Shown: positions 17,001 through 26,100 of the stretch, one piece after another
How the letters are laid out: the number at the start of each line of letters is the position of its first letter
Position numbering within the stretch: the stretch's first letter is position 1
Source: an uncultured Bacteroidota bacterium
Lineage (GTDB): Bacteria > Bacteroidota > Bacteroidia > Chitinophagales > Chitinophagaceae
Direction: 5' to 3'
Assembly: GCA_903839875.1 (NCBI GenBank)
Contig: CAIMDZ010000170.1
Span: forward strand, 1 to 49,357
Length of the DNA: 49,357 bases
Program-made: the position numbers and the translations under genes
The notes under the pieces: generated by a model
Databases searched by the model: none
What the model was told of the DNA's origin: nothing
What the model saw: only the letters and a program-made list of their open reading frames with translations

Positions 17001-19875
17001 AGAGCCTGGTACTAATTACCAGCTATATAAAAACAGTACACTATTCGGCCCGTCTGTTGCGGGAACCGGTATAATTATTGATTTTGGACTTCAAACAATT
17101 GCGGGAATTTATACAGTGCTGGCAACAAATGCTATAACAGGATGTACCTCTTATATGACAGGTGCAGTAAACGTGTCCACCAACCCATTGCCGGGTATAT
17201 TTAATGTAAGTGGTGGTGGTAATTATTGTGCAGGTGGTGTTGGTGTTCCTGTTTTATTGAGTGGATCGTCAAGTGGCATCACTTACCAGCTATATAATGG
17301 TCCTGCTGCATCCGGAACACCATTGACAGGTACCGGGTCTGCACTTAATTTCGGATTACAAACAGTAAGCGGACTTTATACGGTAAAAGCTACAAATATT
17401 ATAACAGGATGCACAAGAATTATGTCAGGATCAGCAAGTGTTTCTGCTTCAGCATTACCTGTAGTTTATGCAGTAACAGGCAGCAGCCCGTTTTATTGTG
17501 CAGGCGGAACAGGCGTCATTATAACAATTCCCGGGTCTGACCCTGGAGTCACCTACCAGCTTTACCGTGGTGGTACATCCGTCGGTGGTGCACTGCCGGG
17601 ATCTGGCGGTCCGGTATCATTCGGGCCGCAGCTAACTGCCGGCGCCTATACAGTCGTTGGTACAAATTCAACGACAGGTTGTGTCATGAATATGGCTGGC
17701 AGCCCAGCAGTGGCTATTGCCTCTTTACCTGATGCCTTTACTGTTACAGGAGGAGGTGGATATTGCAGTGACGGGGCAGGTGTTCATGTTCAACTATCCG
17801 GATCGGCTTCAGGTATTTATTACCAACTTTACAGGAGTGGCATTTTTACCGGGGTTTCGGACACTGGTACAGGCGGTATTCTTGATTTTGGTATTCAGAC
17901 AACGAGCGGCATTTATTCGGCTATAGCTAAAAACCTGACTTCCGGATGTATCACCAACATGAATGCATTCGCAACAGTTATCGCTAACCCGTTACCAACC
18001 ACCTATACTGTAATAGGCGGAGGAGTATATTGCGCAGGAGGCGCCGGATTGCATGTAGGCCTGAGCGGTTCTCAGAGCGGTATTCAATACCAGTTAATGA
18101 TTGGAGGAACAAATACAGGGCTCCCCGTTTCCGGAACCGGGTTTGCTATTAGCTTCCCGCTGCAAACAGCTACAGGTACCTATACAATACTTGCTGCAAA
18201 TACTGCTACAGGATGTAGTAATATAATGACTGGCAGTACCTCAATCAGTACCAATCCGTTGCCGGCAGCATTCCCGGTTATTGGAGGCGGCAATTATTGT
18301 GCAGGCGGAACTGGTGTACCTATTGGGCTTGGCACTACAACTGCAGGTATCAGCTATCAATTATACAAAGATGGAATTATAACCGGTACTGCAATTACCG
18401 GAGCCGGAACCGCGATAGATTTTGGTTTACATACAGCATCCGGGACCTATACAGTTGTTGCTACAAATACTACAACAGGATGTTCCAATAATATGACCGG
18501 AAGTGTTCCGGTGATTATCAATGCCCTGCCTGCTGTTTTCGCGGTAACAGGCGGAGGAAATTACTGTGCGGGTGGTACGGGTGTACCTATTGGGCTTGCA
18601 AATTCCGTAACCGGTGTTGATTATTCCCTCGTATCCGGTTCTGTATTGGTAACTCGTCATGGTACAGGCGCACCGCTTGATTTCGGTTTGCAGACTGTTT
18701 CAGGCAGTTATTCAGTTACTGCTGCCAATATTGCAACAACATGTGCTGCTAATATGACAGGAACAGCCACTGTTACGGTAAATCCTTTAGTTACACCTGC
18801 TGTAAACATGAGCACACCCGGCGGTGATACTGCATGTGCAGGACGTCTTACCACTTTTACCGCTACACCGGTAAACGGAGGATTATCTCCAACCTACGAA
18901 TGGACAATAAACGGTATCTCAGCAGGTATGGGTAATACCTATGCCTACCTGCCTGTGAATGGCGATGATGTAGGCGTAATAATGACCGGCAATGCAATGT
19001 GTGCTACTTCTTTACTGGCGGTTAATATAAGGGCCATAACAGTTATTACAAATGAGTTGCCCGGAGTTTTGATTTCATCTGACCATGGCGCTGAAGTTTG
19101 CCAGGGCACCCCGGTAACTTTTACCAACATACTTTCATTCGGAGGCAATGCACCAACTTACAAATGGATGAAGAACAATTCACTTGCCGGGACATCAGCA
19201 TCGTATAGTTTTACACCACTTACCGGAGATGATGTTTACTGTATTTTAGAAAGCAACTATCATTGCCGTCTGCTGGATTCGGGCATCAGCAATCACATAC
19301 ACATGACTGTGGATGCTCCGCTTACACCTAGTGTAACGGTTACTGCAACACAGGGTGGGAGCGTGGCTCCGGGAACCAGGATAGTATTTACCGCAACCGT
19401 GGTTAACGGCGGATCTTCGCCATCCTTTCAATGGAAACTAAACGGGGGAGATATTATTGGAGCAACATTGCCTATCTATGCCAGCAAGGATTTATATGAC
19501 CAGGATGTGGTTTCATGCCATGTTACAACCAGCGGACCATGCTCCGGTTCTACCGCTTCGGCATCTGTTACCGTTCATGTCTGGGCAGATGGTGTGCAGC
19601 AGGTTAATCTGCAAAATATGGACGTTCAGCTAATACCTAATCCTAACAAGGGTAACTTTACTTTAAAAGGTTCATTGGGGCCGGTAACAGATGAGGAGGT
19701 ATCCCTTGAAATAACTGATATGATTGGACAAACCGTATTCAACAATAAATTCCTTGCGCATAACGGAACAATAGATGAACAGGTGCATATGCAAAACGTT
19801 GCTAACGGCATGTACCTGTTAAATCTGAGGACAGGGAATGACCATAAAGTATTTCATTTTGTTGTGGAGCAATAA
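11032..19875 (+). CDS. Giant T9SS-secreted multidomain protein with 19 Ig-like Cys repeats (twin 1)
   Basis: This is a 2947-residue surface or secreted protein. Order: signal peptide (1-24, ending LKAQ); lectin-like beta-sandwich (~25-270, begins VFSDNFDRA); two FN3-like domains (~275-490); Ig-like domain (~490-585); GEVED-type domain (~589-742, with VYVWIDFDNSGTFDASELIF and THRMRI); Ig-like and Big2-like domains (~743-896); 19 tandem ~89-residue repeats (~900-2587); three Ig-like segments (~2588-2855); and a T9SS type A sorting domain (~2862-2947, from LIPNPNKGNF to GMYLLNL). Such domains direct export across the outer membrane by the type IX system, with removal of the tail and often attachment to surface polysaccharide. 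No enzymatic domain is visible, so adhesion or a matrix/stalk role is likely (inference). It has a tandem paralog at 20154 and its own terminator. Confidence 0.9.
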   Translation: MKKTYSIICLLVLAAISSNSLKAQTTVFSDNFDRATFTTATSYGTPATLYKFTLGTGATITTTLVSGSNYRANINSGTGAAAQTKGLFYAPMAPYSSPFSRILSANVGLITWTFNMRTNTAVTSNAPTTTVMAGGIDLCGNAAGNILNGSPKGYGVVFNSSATGGVSLVRFSAGMGTNVALITQTTTIPKTDFYSVRVTYNPATNQWSLYVRDDGASAFADPSSGVTLQQGSSVTDNTYTSQVNVNFGALYTWTAGAGKTMSIDNYQVAVTIPACTSPGFPSGLSYTNTATTSTVTFTPPSPAPTGYILVMSSGALSGTPTNGQAITVGTAVGSNGTIVGVGSGSSVTTSTALTANTNYTMTLFPYNNTGCLGGPVFNTGVSSTNITTCPNAPTLTGAGTPTATTIPGVTWSAPAAGGGVCSTYTYLLNVCTDAGMTISAFGYPSTGSIVTSPFNITGLTSGVTYYYTITAVDTVCNSAPSASNNATTSVVPCSGTPTSGNASSTSTMVTGTGAFTLSLIGASGETGITFQWQSSSCNDVWTNISGVTSNYFFATTEAAPKFYRCNVTCNNSGITAPSTSLYVGRINAAYCNPTSASGCTAGDGVNSFTLAGECGTSINDAGPLLCGATNIDHTGNPAVKLFAGNSYAASINSLVDGDDVYVWIDFDNSGTFDASELIFNTSAGDLVGAPYFYSFSIPIPSVATANPGTHRMRIIANNAQAITTGCTALSFGTSVDYNVQILPNVVLTANSPLCLPGTLTLTSNPSLACGAVYTWSGPSPYSNTTINVNSVSPPANAGVYSVSVSVNGVNSCPAPVTTNVTIYTSPAISGVLAMCTTSTPTFTGSPTGGLWLSSNTGVAVIGSSSGSVAGLALGTTIISYAIPSTGCVSTSTLNVTNPPNVYAVTGGGNYCAGGAGVHILLSGSDIGVAYQLLLAGVPIGSQLIGTGTSLDFGLNTAAGNYTVVANPGVSCATNMSGSATVVINPLPNLFTVTGGGSYCPSGTGVAIGLSGSQGGVSYQLYSSGTPVGVAITGTGFPITFPAQPVGYYNVVATNTTTFCPVYMTGTVAVSLRPLPTAYSVTGGGSFCVGGSGVLVGLAGSTASVSYQLYIGGIATGLPITGTGTAISFGLRIVAGIYTIAATDPLTTCSTNMTGSATVVINPAPAVSNVTGGGVYCAGGTGVHIGLNGSVLGTNYFLYNGVSLVGGASGTGAPLDFGLQTGSGVYTVTGTLSSTGCSGNMTGSATITINPLPFLYNVTGGGTYCAGGSGYHVFLSGSVAGTNYQLIKSGLPVGGITTGTGSAIDFGPQTASGTYSVYAVNTSTGCNSNMNGTVNISINPLPTVYAVTGGGSYCSGGSGFHIGLANSDNGINYQLYNGVTTVGATISGTGGILDFGLQTTAGNYTVVATNTVTSCMNTMGGSALINVIASPSAYGVTGGGNYCFGGTGLPISLSNSTTGVNYQLFMGGSPVGGPLAGSTGGTLNFGIQTLTGTYGVIATDATTGCTNTMTGTAIIGISPLPTPFNVAGGGSYCSGGSGAHVNLSNSSIGVNYQLYNGVTIVGAAKPGTGTSLDFGAKTGAGPYTVVATDATSGCTSNMTGSTSITINPLPLPYLISGGGSYCAGGTGADVSLAASSTGVTYQLYNGVSGIGSAMAGTGGVVDFGLQTIAGIYTSVATDLTTGCTNTMSGSAALVVNALPSLYNVSGGGNDCIGGSGVNVGLNSSNAGISYQLYNGGTAVGSPLTGTGSPLAFGLQTVSGTYTVTATNITTGCVMNMPGVATVLITASPSVYSVTGGGNYCPGTAGVPVGLSGSAPGINYQLLYAGSPVGSLVAGTGSPLNFGLQSTAGLYTITAHGSTPTCVATMSGSAVAGISALPTDHMVTGGGNYCPGGTGESIGLDGSETTVTYQLLNGGSITGSPVAGTGSSLDFGVHTAAGTYTVLATATPSGCINPMPGSAVIGINSSPTTYTISGGGGYCSGDPGVDVLLGGSEPGTNYQLYKNSTLFGPSVAGTGIIIDFGLQTIAGIYTVLATNAITGCTSYMTGAVNVSTNPLPGIFNVSGGGNYCAGGVGVPVLLSGSSSGITYQLYNGPAASGTPLTGTGSALNFGLQTVSGLYTVKATNIITGCTRIMSGSASVSASALPVVYAVTGSSPFYCAGGTGVIITIPGSDPGVTYQLYRGGTSVGGALPGSGGPVSFGPQLTAGAYTVVGTNSTTGCVMNMAGSPAVAIASLPDAFTVTGGGGYCSDGAGVHVQLSGSASGIYYQLYRSGIFTGVSDTGTGGILDFGIQTTSGIYSAIAKNLTSGCITNMNAFATVIANPLPTTYTVIGGGVYCAGGAGLHVGLSGSQSGIQYQLMIGGTNTGLPVSGTGFAISFPLQTATGTYTILAANTATGCSNIMTGSTSISTNPLPAAFPVIGGGNYCAGGTGVPIGLGTTTAGISYQLYKDGIITGTAITGAGTAIDFGLHTASGTYTVVATNTTTGCSNNMTGSVPVIINALPAVFAVTGGGNYCAGGTGVPIGLANSVTGVDYSLVSGSVLVTRHGTGAPLDFGLQTVSGSYSVTAANIATTCAANMTGTATVTVNPLVTPAVNMSTPGGDTACAGRLTTFTATPVNGGLSPTYEWTINGISAGMGNTYAYLPVNGDDVGVIMTGNAMCATSLLAVNIRAITVITNELPGVLISSDHGAEVCQGTPVTFTNILSFGGNAPTYKWMKNNSLAGTSASYSFTPLTGDDVYCILESNYHCRLLDSGISNHIHMTVDAPLTPSVTVTATQGGSVAPGTRIVFTATVVNGGSSPSFQWKLNGGDIIGATLPIYASKDLYDQDVVSCHVTTSGPCSGSTASASVTVHVWADGVQQVNLQNMDVQLIPNPNKGNFTLKGSLGPVTDEEVSLEITDMIGQTVFNNKFLAHNGTIDEQVHMQNVANGMYLLNLRTGNDHKVFHFVVEQ
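13729..18792 (+). repeat. 19-unit protein-coding tandem repeat array (~89 codons per unit)
   Basis: The array is 5064 bases, or 1688 codons. Each unit begins near VTGGGxYC, continues with GVxVGLxGS, YQLYxGG, GTGxxLDFGLQT and YTVVATN, and ends with TTGCxxxMTGSA and INPLP. All 19 units keep both cysteines (about positions 12 and 70). Unit 15 has a GSS variant of the first turn and the last unit is shortened. Units differ from one another throughout, so the array is old and not a recent slippage product. Confidence 0.9.
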
Positions 19876-19901
19876 CCGGTAAATTAATATGGACAAATAT
19901 T

Positions 19902-19930
19902 AAGAGGCACCTGCAAAGGGGCCTCTTTTA
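19902..19930 (+). terminator. Intrinsic terminator after giant gene 1
   Basis: The stem AAGAGGC / GCCTCTT, with extra CC/GG pairing inside, is followed by a short T-run, 26 bases after the stop codon. It indicates that giant gene 2 is transcribed separately. Confidence 0.8.
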
Positions 19931-20039
19931 GTATATTTAAACTTAGCTTTCTTCCATAATATAGTTAAACATAACGTCATAATAGAATATTGATAATACT
20001 ATGATCAATAGAGGGTTAATAATAAATATTTATATTTCC

Positions 20040-20069
20040 TTGGCCCTGTAATATTTTTTTGTATTTTCG
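20040..20069 (+). promoter_or_regulatory. Candidate promoter of giant gene 2
   Basis: TTG at 20040-20042 is separated by 19 bases from TATTTTCG at 20062-20069, a one-mismatch copy of TAnnTTTG, giving an ~80-base leader before the ATG at 20154. The rest of the 19931-20153 spacer is A/T-rich and holds no gene. Confidence 0.35.
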
Positions 20070-20153
20070 AACAGTAAAAATATTGAATAAAGTATAATAG
20101 TTAAGTAGTTGCCATTATTTTTTTGTCTAATTTTAAAGTATTAAATACTTTTT

Positions 20154-23100
20154 ATGAAAAAAATCTCTTTACTCTCAGCATTGCTATGCATTACTCTGGC
20201 CTGTTTCGGGCAAGTAAATTCCTACACCTTCGCATATTCCTCCGGTACATATACTGCCTTGTCGGGAGGTACCGCGTTGATACCACCGAATTCCGGTATT
20301 TCAGGAGCAGGATGGTTTGAACAGGAGTACAATGTGCCTCTGCCATTTGTATATTACTTTAATGGTAAAGGATACTCCAGTGTATTTGTTAATAGTAACG
20401 GGCACCTGAGTTTTGGTAAACCAACACTTGTTACTAACCCACGGCCACATACTGTAAATAATGGACAGGATGGCGCCATTATGGGCTATGCCTGTGCTAC
20501 CACGTATTCATATTCCGGTGGTGCGGGCAGCATTCTCCTTGGTGGTCTGGTTGATGTCGCAAATTCAAATCCGATTACCTATGGCACTATAGGTTCTGCG
20601 CCTAACAGGATTTTTATAGTGCAGTGGACAAACAGCGAAAGATCCGTATCCTATTACCCTAATTCGGGTGGCTCTGCCGAATCGCTTACTTTCCAGATAA
20701 GGTTGAAAGAGACATCAAATGTTGCTGAAATTGTCTATAATACATCTACAACAAGCTACTCACCAGCCTATAATGCTGTTGCAGGGCTCAGCGGGGCTAC
20801 CACAGCTGATTTCAATCTTGTCGGAGGCGCAAGCTGGACGGCTGTAACCAATAATACGGTTACTTCAGCAACCAATATTCCATTCACAAGTACGGTAAGC
20901 ATTCCTTCAGGTGTAACCTATACTTTTACTCCTCCTGCAGGGCTTCAGCCTACACCATGTAGCGTCACTCCTTCATCACCAACAGCAGTATGTAATGCAG
21001 GTATAGCGTGTGGGTCGTTTTCAGTTAGCTTATCAGGTTTACCGGCATCAACCGGGCTTACCTATCAATGGCAGAGTTCTTTGACCGGTATTACAGGATC
21101 ATTTTCAAATATTACGGGTGCAACAAACGCTACGTTGACTACTACCCAGACAGCAGCAAATTATTATCAATGTCTTGTGGCCTGTGGTGCAGGTGCCCAG
21201 GTAGCGTCTGGCTCTGTTTTAGTAGGGTATGAAGCTGCCTGCCCCACAATGCCATCCTACACTTATGCCCAGAATGGCGGATATCCTAATGAAAATATTG
21301 GTCAGTTCCAGATTGCAGGCGGAGCCTGTGGCACTACCCTTAACGATGTGAGTAACAGTGTAAGCGACTATGGCTATGCCGCTTACGGAACATGTTGCGG
21401 AACAGCATATACCTATGTTGACTATACAGGTAATTTGTCCCATCTTAAATTACAAGGCAGCACGTCTTCTACTCCAACCTTTACCGCGACGTATAATAAT
21501 TACGGTGGCACCTACACGGCGGTGGTAGGTGTATGGATAGACTTAAATGATAACGGGAGCTTCGGAGATGCAGGCGAGTACGTTGGTGCTGTTGCCGGTG
21601 TTGCGGGTACTGCTACAGCTTTTACGCTCACGATCCCTGTTAATGGTTTTGGTACGCACCGCATGCGGGTAAGGACTGCTTCTGCCAATTTAGGCTACAA
21701 TACCGCCAATATCGCACCCACGGGTGCATTGAATTACTTCGGCCAGGCAAATGATTATCTGGTTGAAATATTACCTCCAACACCAACCGCAAGCAATAGC
21801 AGCCCAGTGTGTCCAACGGGTACTTTGACTTTAACAGCAGGAGCATTGACAGGTGCAACCTACACCTGGACAGGCCCGCTCAGCTATTATTCTTCAACAA
21901 CAAGCACAACCCAGAACTATACTGTGCCCAGTACTTCTGCAGGAGGTACGTACAATTTATATACTACTGTGGATGGTTCAAACGCATGCGCTACTGGTAC
22001 AACGAGCGTAACGGTTAACCCGCAACCAACCCTTACAAATGCAACCAATAGCGGCCCGATTTGTCCGGGTAGTACTTTAAGTTTGTTTGCAAATGGTTCA
22101 AGTAATGTAACAGGCTATTCGTGGACAGGGCCTGTTTCCATTACCAGCCCTACAAGCGCAACAGCAACTGTACCAGGCGCCACCACTGCAGCAACAGGTA
22201 CCTATACCGTGGCTGTTAATAATGGTTCAGGTTCAGGTTGCACTGTCAACTATACTACTACAGCTGTTGTTAACCCAACACCAGCGTCAATAACCGGGGT
22301 TTTGCAGGCATGTCCGGGCACAACAACAACGTTAAGCGATGCGACAGGCGCAGGTACCTGGAGCAGCGCCGATAATACAATTGCTACGGTAGGTTCAGTA
22401 ACAGGTATAGTAGCCGGTGTGTCAGCCAACACGGTTAATATTACTTTTACATTGACCTCAACCGGTTGCTCAACTTTTGCAGTAGTAACTATTAATCCAC
22501 TGCCTTCTGCCATAAACGCTACATCTCCTTTCTGCCCCGGTTCGTCAGTAACACTTACTGATGGTACTGCAGGAGGTACGTGGTCTTCAGGTAATACGGC
22601 ATTGGCTACTATCGGTTCATTGTCAGGCATAGCTACAGGTGTTGCAAGCGGCAACCCTGTTATTACTTACACTATACCAACTGGTTGTTATGCCACTACT
22701 ATTGTAACTGTTATTTCTACTCCTCCTATTACTGGTACTCTGGGTATTTGTTCAGGGTTTTCCAGTACTTTGAGTAATTCAATTCCCGGCGGTACCTGGG
22801 CAAGTAGTAATACTGGTGTGGTAAGCATCGGTTCTAGCACCGGAGTGGCTACGGGCATATCTGCCGGTTCATCAGTCATTACCTATACTTTCCCAAGTGG
22901 TTGTACCATTACAGCAACAGTAGGCGTCACTTCAACGCCTGCAACGTTTACTGTTTCCGGCGGGGGATTTATTTGCTCAGGGGGCACCGGTGTTCATATT
23001 TTTCTTAGCGGTTCCAGTGCCGGGATAAGTTACCAGGTACTTATAGGCGGAGTTCCAACAGGCGCGCCTGTTTCAGGAACCGGATCGCTTATGGATTTGG

Positions 23101-26100
23101 GGGCGTTTACAACTCCTGGCACCTATACTGTTGTTGCAAACTTTGGCAGTCCTTGCGCTGCGACAATGTCTTCATCCGCTACTGTTGCAGTTAATGCTGC
23201 TCCTACCGTATACAATGTCACCGGGGGGGGCGGATATTGTGCAGGAGGTACAGGTGTAACTATTGGCCTGAATGGATCTAATGTCGGGATCAATTATCAG
23301 TTGTTCAGAGGTGTAACTTCTGTTGGATCTGCTTTGGCGGGCACGAGTACCATTCTCAATTTTGGATTACAGACTACTGCCGGTACTTATACGGTTGTTG
23401 CCACAAATTCGACAACGGGATGTACAGCTACAATGAACGGTAATGCTGTAGTTACTGTCAACCCATTGCCCACAGCATTTACAGTAACAGTAACAGGTGG
23501 GGGAGGTTATTGTGCCGGCGGAACAGGTGTTACTGTTGGCCTTGGTAATTCCACAAGTGGTATTAATTACCAGTTATTGCGTGGTGGTATTCCAACAGGT
23601 AGTTCTGTAGCCGGAACCGGTTCCGCCATCTCATACGGGTTACAGACAATTGCCGGAACTTATACCGTAATAGCTACCGATGCTACGACAGGGTGTACAA
23701 ATACTATGTCTGGCTCAGCGGTGGTTGCTATAAACCCTTTGCCAACGGTCTTTACAGTAACCGGCGGCGGCAGTTTTTGCGCCGGTGGTGCGGGTGTCAA
23801 TATCGGGCTGAGCGGTTCCACAGTTGGTGTTAATTATCTTCTTTATCTCGGACCTACATTAATGGGGTCATTGCCGGGTACCGGCGCTCCGCTTACTTCA
23901 CCATTGATAAACATACCGGGCGTATTTACTGTTGTCGCTTCAAATCCAGCTACAGGCTGTACCAGTAATATGCTGGGAAGCGCTACGATTTCTGTAAATC
24001 CATTGCCTGCAAGTTTCATTGTCACCGGAGGCGGAAGTTATTGTGCAGGCAGTGGTGGTGTGCATGTGGGTCTTAGCGGCTCAGTGCCTGGCACAAGTTA
24101 TTTCGTGTATAACGGCGCTACATTGGCAGGGGGTGGATCAGGTACCAGCGCTCCGCTGGATTTCGGGTTGTTTACTGCGCCGGGTGTTTACTCTGTCTCT
24201 GCAACTATTCCAGGCACAGGATGTAATGCTGTAATGGGTAATACTGTAACAGTTTCCGTCAATCCTTTACCCGTTATTTACAATGTAACAGGTGGAGGCA
24301 GCTATTGTGCAGGTGGTACAGGTTTCCATGTTGGATTAAGTAGTTCTGATGTTGGGGTAACTTATATTTTGTTGAACAGCGGTGTTCCCCTCACACCTTC
24401 CATGGCAGGCACAGGCGGTTCGCTTGATTTTGGAATAATAACTGCTGCCGGAGTATATACGATTATGGCAATTAGCGCAACCACGGGCTGTGTTTCCAAT
24501 ATGAGCGGCAGCGCGATTATTTCTATAAATCCTTTACCAACTGCCTACACGGTTACCGGAGGTGGGAACTATTGCTCAGGAGGTGCAGGTTTGCATATTG
24601 GGCTTAGCAATTCTACTGCCGGGGTTAATTATCAGTTGTTTGCCGGTGTTACTCCGGCAGGCTTGCCAATGGCAGGAACTGGTGGAGTGCTTGATTTCGG
24701 TTTACAAACAGGTGCAGGTAGTTATAAAGTTGTTGCAACAAATACGGTTACCGGTTGCACAAACAACATGTCAGGAACTGTATTGATCAATATTAATCTG
24801 CTACCCTCAGCTTTCAGTGTAACAGGCGGCGGTAATTATTGTTTTGGTGGCGCAGGTGTTACAATCGGAATGCTAAGTTCAGCAACCGGTATCAACTACC
24901 AGCTTTTACTTGGCGGTGTTGCAACAGGCAGCCCGATGCCTGGCACAGGAAGTGCGTTTAGCTTTGGTCTACAGACCCTGGCCGGAACTTATACTGTGAG
25001 GGCAACTGACGCAATAACGGGATGTACTAACACTATGACCGGTTCTGCGACGGTTGCCATTAACCCGCTTCCAGCCACCTGGAATGTAACCGGGGGCGGC
25101 AGTTATTGCGCTGGTGGTACCGGCGTTCATGTTGGATTAAGTAATTCCGGAATTGGTATCAATTACCAGTTATACAACGGTATTTCAGCAGTTGGCGCTC
25201 CATTGCCAGGCACAGGCGCTTCACTTGATTTAGGAGCCAGGACAGCGGCAGGAATATATACTGTAATTGCTGCTAATACTACTACTGGTTGTTCTCAGAC
25301 CATGACAGGTAGCGCTACTATTAACATTAATACTCTTCCAACTCCATACCTGGTAATTGGTGGCGGTAACTATTGTGCCGGTGGAACAGGTATTCACGTT
25401 GGTCTTGCCGCTTCTGATATTGGGATGAATTATCAATTATATAATGGTGTTTCAGGTATTGGTTCACCTGTTGCTGGTACAGGCGGCGCCATTGACTTTG
25501 GTTTACAAACTATTTCAGGCGTTTATACAGTTGTAGCAACTAATACCTCAACGGGGTGCACTAACAACATGACAGGGAGTGTTTTGGTTAACATCAATCC
25601 TCTGCCATCAGTGTTTACTGTTACCGGCGGTGGTAACGATTGCACTGGAGGTCTGGGAGTTCATGTAGGTCTTAACAGCTCGAATGCAGGCATATCATAT
25701 CAGTTGTATAATGGTGTGATGGCTCTTGGGAGTCCGTTGCCGGGCACAGGTTTGCCTCTTGATTTCGGATTGCAGACGGCTTCAGGTATTTATACAGTTG
25801 TTGCAATTAACAGCACAACAGGTTGTACTAAAAATATGGCAGGATCAGCAACAGTGAATATTACAGCTTTGCCGGCAATATTCAATATAACAGGTGGAGG
25901 TAATTACTGTCCGTCAGGAGCAGGTGTTTTAGTGGGTCTTGCAGGTTCTGATCCTGCTATCAGTTATCAATTGTTATTAGGTGGTATTCCTACCGGTTTA
26001 ACGGTTACAGGAACAGGTTCATCTATCAGTTTTGGTCTGCAGACTGCAGCCGGGATTTATACAGTTGTCGCACATGGTAGTACGCCTGGTTGTACCGCAT

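Noticed and set aside
22250..22654. 134-codon minus-strand frame opposite giant gene 2
   Set aside because: It is antisense to the Big2/Ig-like region; its V/P/A-rich composition mirrors the Thr/Gly/Ala codons of the sense gene, with no start signals or domains.
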